From Amphritea sp. 1_MG-2023 (GTDB lineage: Bacteria > Pseudomonadota > Gammaproteobacteria > Pseudomonadales > Balneatricaceae), in NCBI RefSeq assembly GCF_030547545.1, contig NZ_JAUOQE010000008.1, forward strand, positions 62,001 to 126,000: a stretch of DNA of 64,000 nt, read 5' to 3'. The position numbers and the translations under genes were made by a program. Positions 57,854-64,000 of the stretch are shown one piece after another; the first letter of the stretch is position 1, and each line of letters starts with the position of its first letter. The notes under the pieces were generated by a model that searched no databases, was not told the DNA's origin, and saw only the letters and a list, made by a program, of their open reading frames with translations.

Positions 57854-60112
57854 ATGAAGCAGGATTCCAGTGAGAGCGCACTTGTAAAACTCACCCAAAT
57901 CATTCAGTCGGCAGCGAAAGCCAATACCATTGAGGCGCAGATTCAACATATTGTCGATGCCATCAGTGAGACGCTAGGGGTCGATGTCTGTAGTCTGTAT
58001 TTGAAGCAGCGGGATGAGAGTATGCGGCTGGTGGCCAGTCATGGCCTCGTGCGGAAGCATTCAGTGGTGATACCCGCTAAGCAGGGCTTGGTTGGTCATG
58101 TGATGCAGATGCAAAGTGTGATTAATATTAAAGAGCCTGATCAGCATCCTGAGTATTATTTTGTCGCGCAATCGAAAGAGGAACGTTTCCATAGCTATTG
58201 TGGCGTACCGCTGGTTTATCGCGCGCAGGTTTACGGTGTCGTGGTGGTGCAAACGCGTCGTCCAGAAATTTTATCATCCGAGTACGTTGCGCTACTTTCA
58301 ACCCTAGCAACCCATCTGGCGACGTTGTTAGCGACTTATCCCAAAGAGGTATTTCCCGGTCGTTCGAAAGCGAAGCACTATTCAGGGATAAGTGGTGCAC
58401 AAGGTGTGGCGATTGGCCGTGTTTACATGCGTAGTCTGCCTCGGCTGGCGGATATTCAAAAGCTTAAGGCGACTAATATCGAAGTGGAGTATAGCCGTTG
58501 GCAGCAGGTTAAATCAGAAGCGCTTAAACAGCTTCAGTATGAGCGTAATACGGTTAAAGACAGCTTGGGCGAGGGATTGGCATCCGTACTCGATGCTTAT
58601 CAGATGTTGTTACAAGATGTCACCTTTGAACAGCGGATTACGGATGAGATTGCCGCTGGGTTTCAGCTGCCTTGGGCGATCAAACAGTCGGTAGGGTTCT
58701 TTTCTGATCAGTTTAAAGCGATGGATGATCCCTATTTACGGGAACGACACGAGGATATACAGCAACTCGGTGCAAAGCTCTATCAGATTTGGCAGGCAAG
58801 CGCCGACGCGGATATGCCAGAGGGGAGTGAACCACTCATTTTAGTGGGGGATCAGATTAGCGTATCTGATATCGTGAATTTGACCACCGAGCGGTTGGCG
58901 GGCATTGTCTGCTTTGCCGGTGGTTCGCTGTCTCATATTGCGGTGTTTGCCAATGCATTGGGCATTCCTGCTGTGATGGGGGTCGGTGAGGTCCCGGTAT
59001 TGAATGGCGATCAAGTCGTGGTGGATGGTGATGCGGGACAAATTGTCTGTTCGCCTGGCCCGAGTACGCTGAGAGAATATAAACGAACCCTGTCTGACCG
59101 ACGTACCCTTGAGACCCGCTTACAGGCCGATAGTCAACTGCCCGCGGTGACCACCGATGGTGTCAGAATCACGTTACTGGCTAACTCGGGGTTACAAGCG
59201 GATGTTTTACCCGGATTGAAATATGGCGCCGAAGGGATCGGCCTGTTTCGTACCGAAGTGCCGTTTATGATTCGTTCTAGTTTACCCTCGGAAGATGATC
59301 AGGAGATTATCTATCGAAACCTGATTCGTCATTATAAAGATAAACCGGTGTACTTCAGAACGCTCGATATCGGTGCGGATAAGCCGCTTTCCTATCTGCC
59401 GGTGGTGAAGGAGGATAATCCGGCATTGGGTTGGCGAGGTATACGCTATACGCTGGATAACTTACCACTATTAATTACACAGTTACGGGCCATCTTAATC
59501 GCAGCGGCAGGCAATGAGCAGGTCCATTTAATGTTACCGATGATCGCCTCAACCGAGCAACTTGATGCGTGTCTCGCCGTGCTCAATGAGGTGCATCAGC
59601 AGTTACTCGATGAAGGCATGACGGTTTGTCTGCCGAAGATTGGTATTATGGTGGAGGTACCGAGCTGTATCGCGTTGCTGCCTTTCTGGCGTAACAAATT
59701 GGATTTCATCTCGATTGGCACCAACGACTTGAGTCAGTATTTACTAGCATTGGATCGCAATAGCCCATTGGTTGGCAAATGGTACGATCCTCTGCATCCC
59801 TCGGTCTTACATGAGTTGAGGCGCATCGTGACGACCTCTAAAGCGTTGAGTTTACCGGTGAGTGTCTGCGGTGAGATGGCCTCTGATCCGATCGCGGTGG
59901 TCCTACTGCTGGGAATGGGCATTCAGCAGTTGAGTATGAGTGCGGCGAAAATTCCATTGATTAAGTGGATTGTGCGGGAGATCGCTCAAGCGGAAGCGCA
60001 AGCCTTGTTGATGGACGTGCTACAACTGGATAACGCGACTGCTATACGACAAAAAGGGCAGCAATTTTTAGCCTCAAAGCAATTATTATTTAATGAGTCT
60101 GCACCGCGTTGA
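57854..60112 (+). CDS. ptsP: Phosphoenolpyruvate-protein phosphotransferase PtsP (nitrogen PTS enzyme I)
   Basis: The first enzyme of the nitrogen-related PTS. ATG 57854 (MKQDSSESALVKLTQ) gives 752 residues, close to the Escherichia coli protein; the earlier frame start at 57806 lacks support. An N-terminal GAF domain (about 15-150) senses a small molecule, likely glutamine. The PEP-utiliser N-domain and the phospho-histidine segment GGSLSHIAVFANALGIPAV (about residue 360) follow. The PEP-binding barrel has GIGLFRTEVPFM, RTLDIGADKPL, SIGTNDLSQYLLALDR and the catalytic cysteine in VSVCGEMASDP. It stands apart from the usual partner rppH, whose place is taken by the glycosyltransferase. Confidence 0.96.
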   Translation: MKQDSSESALVKLTQIIQSAAKANTIEAQIQHIVDAISETLGVDVCSLYLKQRDESMRLVASHGLVRKHSVVIPAKQGLVGHVMQMQSVINIKEPDQHPEYYFVAQSKEERFHSYCGVPLVYRAQVYGVVVVQTRRPEILSSEYVALLSTLATHLATLLATYPKEVFPGRSKAKHYSGISGAQGVAIGRVYMRSLPRLADIQKLKATNIEVEYSRWQQVKSEALKQLQYERNTVKDSLGEGLASVLDAYQMLLQDVTFEQRITDEIAAGFQLPWAIKQSVGFFSDQFKAMDDPYLRERHEDIQQLGAKLYQIWQASADADMPEGSEPLILVGDQISVSDIVNLTTERLAGIVCFAGGSLSHIAVFANALGIPAVMGVGEVPVLNGDQVVVDGDAGQIVCSPGPSTLREYKRTLSDRRTLETRLQADSQLPAVTTDGVRITLLANSGLQADVLPGLKYGAEGIGLFRTEVPFMIRSSLPSEDDQEIIYRNLIRHYKDKPVYFRTLDIGADKPLSYLPVVKEDNPALGWRGIRYTLDNLPLLITQLRAILIAAAGNEQVHLMLPMIASTEQLDACLAVLNEVHQQLLDEGMTVCLPKIGIMVEVPSCIALLPFWRNKLDFISIGTNDLSQYLLALDRNSPLVGKWYDPLHPSVLHELRRIVTTSKALSLPVSVCGEMASDPIAVVLLLGMGIQQLSMSAAKIPLIKWIVREIAQAEAQALLMDVLQLDNATAIRQKGQQFLASKQLLFNESAPR

Positions 60113-60196
60113 TAGACTTACGGCGGCTCGATTAAGGGGCTATGGTTTAACTGACTTGGGGTCGGGCGTCATCGGTCAAAGTATTGCTGGTCAAGC

Positions 60197-60296
60197 GGGC
60201 GAATAAACGCTATTAAAGAGTATTAACCTTGCTGAGAGCGTTAATCAGTCGAGGCCCCTGTGTTTATTCGACCCTAAACGGGTCAGGAAACTGCGT
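60197..60296 (+). promoter_or_regulatory. Foldable leader with alternative pairing before the QEGLA gene
   Basis: GGG plus CGAATAAAC (60197-60208) can pair with GTTTATTCG plus CCC (60262-60274) across a one-base bulge, giving a 12-bp stem. The same CCC (60272-60274) also lies in a competing small hairpin GACCC (60270-60274)/GGGTC (60280-60284) directly before the ribosome site AGGAAA. Such mutually exclusive stems are what a translation-control leader would show. The transcription start is not known. Confidence 0.4.
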
Positions 60297-61439
60297 ATGA
60301 TTGAGCGTGATGATGTGTTGTCGACGTCGATTCAGGTGTTAGATAATGCCCTGTTTGAGCAAGTAAAAGGGATCAATATTCTTGATGCGGTGGCACCGCA
60401 GAATTTTCGTCAAGAAAAGCAGGCGTTTTTTGCGTCGAATTTCTCTCAAAGCCCTGTATTCACTTATGCAACTAAGCCGATCGATGCCTTTCGCCTGAAG
60501 CGAGATCTGTTTAACTTACCCATTGATGAGCTCGGTGATGACGATTTGGTCACACTTTACAGTAGTGTGATCGAATCTTATGTGGATAAGATTGATCAAT
60601 ATAAATCGATCGGTACAGCGGATTTTTTATACGATTCGTTACGCTATTACGGCGAGCCAAGCGAGAAAGATTGTCGCAATGCCAATTTTATTTTGCACCT
60701 GCCTGATCTCGAAGAAAGCAACGATACGCTGCTCGGCGCGGCGGATATCGTCGCCAAACTCGAGGCGTTTGCACAGGCGGAAAACTATCAGTATCAGATC
60801 AAACTCGAAGATAGTCTTATCGCTAATGCACTGGTATCGGGGACCACCGTTAAAGTGAATCGGGCAGCACTTATTTCCGAAACCGAGGCGAATGCGTTAG
60901 CGCATCATGAGTTGGGAGTGCATCTGGTGACAACGCTCAATGCTCGCAGTCAGCCGCTTCGGGTATTGGGTATGGGTAGCCCAGTGAACACCATGACTCA
61001 AGAAGGGCTCGCGATACTGAGTGAGTATCTCGCTGGGTTTATGACGCTACCTCGCTTGAAAGTGCTGGCGTTGCGGGTATTAGCGGTTAAATCGATGATC
61101 GAAGAAAAGGACTTTAAAAAAACCTTCCTACTACTTAAAGAGCAACATCATGTTGCGGATGAACAAGCGTTTACCATCACCGCACGGGTCTATCGCGGCG
61201 GCGGTCTTTGCAAAGATTATCTTTACTTGCAGGGGCTGCATCAAATGCTCAATGCCTATGAAACGCGGACCGATTTTAACAATCTCCTGAGTGGTAAGGT
61301 GTCGATTGCGCAGTTGCCATTAATTACGCGCCTGATCGATAAGGGGTATCTACATAAACCGAGATTGCTCAGTCCAGCGATCGCTCGCCCGGTTGAAAAT
61401 GATGCCGTTCAACAATTTATTACGCATGCCATTAAATAG
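60297..61439 (+). CDS. QEGLA-motif / DUF1704 protein, putative HExxxH metallopeptidase
   Basis: A 380-residue member of DUF1704, named flavohaemoglobin expression-modulating QEGLA protein in annotations. The QEGLA motif is at 235-239. Before it lies HELGVH at 204-209, an HExxxH motif, and after it Glu243 in SEYLAG. The same HExxxH arrangement in eukaryotic DUF1704 members (MATCAP) is a zinc peptidase site that removes C-terminal residues, so the bacterial protein may be a carboxypeptidase; that is inference. No signal peptide is seen, so it is cytoplasmic. It is followed 78 bp later by fumC, and the leader before it is strongly structured. Confidence 0.85.
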   Translation: MIERDDVLSTSIQVLDNALFEQVKGINILDAVAPQNFRQEKQAFFASNFSQSPVFTYATKPIDAFRLKRDLFNLPIDELGDDDLVTLYSSVIESYVDKIDQYKSIGTADFLYDSLRYYGEPSEKDCRNANFILHLPDLEESNDTLLGAADIVAKLEAFAQAENYQYQIKLEDSLIANALVSGTTVKVNRAALISETEANALAHHELGVHLVTTLNARSQPLRVLGMGSPVNTMTQEGLAILSEYLAGFMTLPRLKVLALRVLAVKSMIEEKDFKKTFLLLKEQHHVADEQAFTITARVYRGGGLCKDYLYLQGLHQMLNAYETRTDFNNLLSGKVSIAQLPLITRLIDKGYLHKPRLLSPAIARPVENDAVQQFITHAIK

Positions 61440-61517
61440 AGAAGTGGCCTTAGTTAGCCTATATTAGAGTGATAACTAACCGCGCGTTAGCGCGTTCTGG
61501 ATTCACTGAGGCGAGAC

Positions 61518-62963
61518 ATGAAAACCGAGCGTAAACACACTAAGGGTAGCCATAAACAGGAGAAAATCAGCGATCATTTTGCGCCGATCGAGGTTGAGCC
61601 GGGCGCGCTTTGGGGCACGCAGACTCAGCGCTCACTGATTAATTTTAATATTGGTAAACAGTGTTTTGAGGCGGATTTTATTATTGCGCTGGTGGCTATT
61701 AAGCGTGCTTGCGCGGTAGTCAATCAGACGCAAGGGCATCTATCCGAGGAGCATTATCGGGCTATTATTCAAGCGTGTGATACGTTATTGCAGGGTGAAC
61801 ATCGGGATCAGTTTCCGCTACGTGTTTGGCAAACGGGGTCCGGCACTCAGACCAATATGAATGTCAACGAAGTGATCTGCACATTGGCAAACCGTTTTCA
61901 AGAAAAGGCGCAACCGGCTAATGCAACCGTTCAGGCGATTCATGCCAATGATCACGTCAATATGTCGCAGTCATCTAATGATGTGTTCCCCACGGCGATG
62001 CATCTAGTCGTGGCGCAACAGAGTCATACGCAGTTACTGCCTGCTATTGATTGTCTTATGAACATGCTGCGTGATAAACAAAGGCAATTTGCGGATCGGT
62101 ATACCGTTGGTCGCACCCATATGATGGATGCATTGCCGTTAACGGGTGGTGCGATACTGTCCGCCTATATTAGTCAGCTAGCCGAGGCGCAAGCGGCGCT
62201 GAGTGTTAGCCTTGACGCGGTGTATAAACTCGCTATTGGGGGAACGGCGGTTGGTTCAGGCAGTAATGCGCCCGCCGGTTTTGGCGTGCAAGTCGCCGAG
62301 GTGTTGTCGCAACACTACCGTTTACCCTTTGTAAGCCATGAAAATCTTTATGCGGCGGTGTCGGGAGAGGATGCGTCGTTACGTTTTAGTGGCGGCTTGA
62401 AACAGTTGGCCGCTGTGCTGCTGAAACTGGCTAACGATTTTCGCTTGTTGGCTAGCGGCCCTCGTTGCGGCCTGAATGAGTGGCAGTTACCTGCCAATGA
62501 ACCGGGGAGTTCGATTATGCCGGGTAAGGTTAACCCAACTCAATGCGAAGCACTGAGCATGGTGTGTTTACAGGTGTTTGGTAATGATGTGACTGTTTCG
62601 ATGGCGGCCTCGCAGGGACAGTTACAGTTGAATACCTATCGGCCGGTAATTATTCATAATTTGATGGAAAGTATGCAACTGCTAACCGATGCCATGCAAT
62701 CATTTGCTCATCACTGTGTCGCTGGATTAACGCTGAATACCCCACAAATTGAACAACATATGGCAGATAATCTCTCTGTGATTACGTTGCTGGCACCGCA
62801 ACTGGGTTATGATGTTGCCTCGGCGATTGTGCATCAGGCTCATCAAGATAATTGTTCATTGGCCGTGGCCGCTGAAACGTTGGGGTATTATCCTCAAGCG
62901 GAGTTTACGGCGCTGATGCAGGCGGTTTTGACACGTCAGTTAAGTCGCTCCACAGGTGAATAG
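61518..62963 (+). CDS. fumC: Class II fumarate hydratase
   Basis: A 481-residue iron-free fumarase converting fumarate to malate. It has the substrate segments SGTQTNMNVNEVI, NDHVNMSQSSNDVFPTAMH and VGRTHMMDALPL, and the superfamily signature GSSIMPGKVNPTQCEAL. Aspartase would show STNMN and a different second segment, so fumarase is preferred. The N-terminus carries about 20 extra basic residues compared with the family. It lies between the QEGLA gene and the ArgD-like gene; after its stop a separate promoter and terminator follow. Confidence 0.94.
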   Translation: MKTERKHTKGSHKQEKISDHFAPIEVEPGALWGTQTQRSLINFNIGKQCFEADFIIALVAIKRACAVVNQTQGHLSEEHYRAIIQACDTLLQGEHRDQFPLRVWQTGSGTQTNMNVNEVICTLANRFQEKAQPANATVQAIHANDHVNMSQSSNDVFPTAMHLVVAQQSHTQLLPAIDCLMNMLRDKQRQFADRYTVGRTHMMDALPLTGGAILSAYISQLAEAQAALSVSLDAVYKLAIGGTAVGSGSNAPAGFGVQVAEVLSQHYRLPFVSHENLYAAVSGEDASLRFSGGLKQLAAVLLKLANDFRLLASGPRCGLNEWQLPANEPGSSIMPGKVNPTQCEALSMVCLQVFGNDVTVSMAASQGQLQLNTYRPVIIHNLMESMQLLTDAMQSFAHHCVAGLTLNTPQIEQHMADNLSVITLLAPQLGYDVASAIVHQAHQDNCSLAVAAETLGYYPQAEFTALMQAVLTRQLSRSTGE

Positions 62964-63007
62964 CGGCGCGTCGCTGATGCTATGCTTGAAAAATTAGCTG
63001 AATCATA

Positions 63008-63036
63008 TTGACCGTTAAGTCAATTAGTCCGATACT
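63008..63036 (+). promoter_or_regulatory. Promoter of the leader before the ArgD-like gene
   Basis: TTGACC at 63008-63013 (five of six match) and GATACT at 63031-63036 (four of six) are 17 bp apart, the ideal spacing. It predicts a start near 63043, about 205 bases before the aminotransferase ATG. Confidence 0.55.
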
Positions 63037-63042
63037 CATACA

Positions 63043-63214
63043 ACGATGAAACCACCGATCAATACTCTCAAATCCGTTACCGACTCCCTCAATACATTGC
63101 GACGCCGTGTATCGATTGCCTGTGTCTGTTGGAGTGTTGAAAGCCGACGACGATAATCGTCGAAGCTCAGTAAATTCTAAACCAGCCGCAGGTTAACACT
63201 CTGCGGTTTTTTTT
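63043..63214 (+). ncRNA. Candidate attenuator leader or small RNA upstream of the ArgD-like gene
   Basis: From the promoter above, a transcript of about 170 bases would end at a strong terminator (63186-63214) lying before, not after, the aminotransferase gene. Inside it is the hairpin CGACGA/TCGTCG (63148-63162). CCTGTG at 63119-63124 can pair with CGCAGG at 63187-63192, which would open the terminator. A 36-codon frame (63046-63156) ends with three arginine codons before its stop, but it has no ribosome site and would have to be leaderless. Whether this is an attenuator, a leader peptide or an independent sRNA is open. Confidence 0.4.
63186..63214 (+). terminator. Terminator located upstream of the ArgD-like gene
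   Basis: CCGCAG (63186-63191), 9-base loop, CTGCGG (63201-63206) and eight T (63207-63214). Only 33 bases separate it from the ATG at 63248, with no room for a good promoter, so the gene is probably reached by readthrough or regulated antitermination. It also serves as terminator for fumC. Confidence 0.85.
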
Positions 63215-63247
63215 GTCTTAAATAAATGATTAATAAGGAATACTCAG

Positions 63248-64000
63248 ATGAAAAGCTCATCTACAAACGGATTGTTAGCGCAGCAAAACTACCTTATTCC
63301 CATCACTCCACGGCCAGAGCTGTGTTTTTTACGTGGCGAGGGCCATTACCTGTTCGATCAGCACGATAAACGCTATCTCGATTGGATACAGGGCTGGGCG
63401 GTTAATACGCTGGGACATAGTGCCGAGGTGATGCAGCAGGCGCTGATAAAACAATCGGCACAACTGATTAACCCGAGCCCGGCTTTTTATAATCAGCCGA
63501 TGTTGACGCTTGCCGAGCGGCTATGTGAACACTCAAGATTCGATCAGGTCTTCTTTACCAATAGCGGCGCAGAAGCCAATGAGGGGGCGATTAAACTCGC
63601 GCGTAAGTGGGGACAAAAACACAAACAGGGGGCTTATAAGATCATTACTTTTGATCATAGCTTTCATGGACGAACGTTGGCGACGATGTCGGCGACCGGT
63701 AAAGCGGCATTTACCCCTTTATTTGAACCGAAGGTGAGCGGCTTTACCAAGGTTGCCTATAATGATTTAGCGGCCACTGCAGCGGCTATCGATGAGCAAA
63801 CCGTCGCGATTATGTTAGAGCTAATTCAGGGTGAAGCGGGGGTGATTCCGGCCGATGCTGAATTTGTCGCGGGGCTTGATGCGCTGTGTAAACAGCATAA
63901 TGTGCTATTGATTGTCGATGAAGTGCAAACGGGGATAGGTCGTACCGGTAGCCTGTTTGCCTATCAGCAGTATCAGGCTCAGCCACATATCATGACCTTG
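63248..64000 (+). CDS. argD: Class III PLP aminotransferase, acetylornithine aminotransferase-like (partial)
   Basis: The gene starts at ATG 63248 behind AAGGAA and runs off the right edge after 251 residues. It has the ArgD-like start [19 protein letters not shown], the phosphate site [47 protein letters not shown] and the PLP-contacting aspartate in [14 protein letters not shown]. The cofactor lysine lies beyond the window. Acetylornithine/succinyldiaminopimelate aminotransferase is the best fit; other class III enzymes on omega-amino acids cannot be ruled out. Its upstream region looks like an attenuator. Confidence 0.88.
   Translation, partial: MKSSSTNGLLAQQNYLIPITPRPELCFLRGEGHYLFDQHDKRYLDWIQGWAVNTLGHSAEVMQQALIKQSAQLINPSPAFYNQPMLTLAERLCEHSRFDQVFFTNSGAEANEGAIKLARKWGQKHKQGAYKIITFDHSFHGRTLATMSATGKAAFTPLFEPKVSGFTKVAYNDLAATAAAIDEQTVAIMLELIQGEAGVIPADAEFVAGLDALCKQHNVLLIVDEVQTGIGRTGSLFAYQQYQAQPHIMTL

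Noticed and set aside
63046-63156. 36-codon arginine-rich leader peptide as a firm gene
   Set aside because: No ribosome site precedes the ATG, which lies almost at the predicted transcription start; kept only as part of the leader hypothesis.

Overview
The window is a dense, mostly core stretch of a gammaproteobacterial chromosome. Protein families and gene order (rpmE/priA/argS/ftsN/hslVU/ubiE, ponA-pilMNOPQ-aroKB-damX-gltBD-hemE, nrdR-ribDE-ribBA-ribH-nusB-thiL-pgpA, and dxs-ispA-xseB-pomAB) resemble Pseudomonadales/Oceanospirillales. Type IV pilus genes, a Na+-type flagellar stator and a moderate GC content suggest a motile, probably marine or aquatic, heterotroph. I cannot name the genus. 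I saw no rRNA, tRNA, CRISPR array, insertion sequence or prophage.

Layout. 1-2.5 kb: a cut-off LysR regulator divergent from an MFS exporter, then a fumarylacetoacetate-hydrolase-family enzyme. 2.5-12.2 kb: hemJ facing a long minus-strand block (priA, argS, ftsN, hslV, hslU, DUF971, ubiE, ubiJ), with rpmE divergent from priA. 12.4-16.3 kb: malic enzyme and penicillin-binding protein 1A. 16.4-31.9 kb: plus-strand pilMNOPQ, aroK, aroB, a DamX-like AAA-SPOR protein, gltB, gltD and hemE. 31.9-37.7 kb: carbonic anhydrase, metY-type sulfhydrylase, radA, a PilZ protein and ettA. 38.2-45.5 kb: glyA, nrdR, the riboflavin cluster, nusB, thiL and pgpA. 45.7-48.0 kb: a PepSY protein plus two-component system. 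48.1-53.8 kb: ribA, dxs-ispA-xseB (minus strand) and pomAB. 53.8-64 kb: a more variable stretch with cytochrome c5, two proteins of unknown function, a 2OG-Fe(II) oxygenase, a GT39-type glycosyltransferase, ptsP, a QEGLA/DUF1704 protein, a class II fumarase and a cut-off class III aminotransferase (ArgD-like).

How the genes work together. The riboflavin genes give a complete route from GTP and ribulose-5-phosphate, with GTP cyclohydrolase II supplied by the separate ribA because the second domain of the ribBA-like protein has lost its zinc cysteines. aroK/aroB feed chorismate synthesis, gltBD makes glutamate, and hemJ/hemE belong to haem synthesis. ftsN, the DamX-like protein and ponA act in septation and wall synthesis. 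pilMNOPQ form the pilus alignment and secretin complex.

I did not find a clearly new multi-gene system. The best candidates for undescribed biology are regulatory. One is a promoter-to-terminator leader just before the ArgD-like gene that looks like an attenuator or small RNA. Another is a foldable leader before the QEGLA gene, whose protein carries an HExxxH metallopeptidase-like motif. There are also perfect hairpins inside the hslU-DUF971 and gltB-gltD junctions, and a PepSY/two-component unit sitting inside an otherwise conserved riboflavin/isoprenoid gene neighbourhood.
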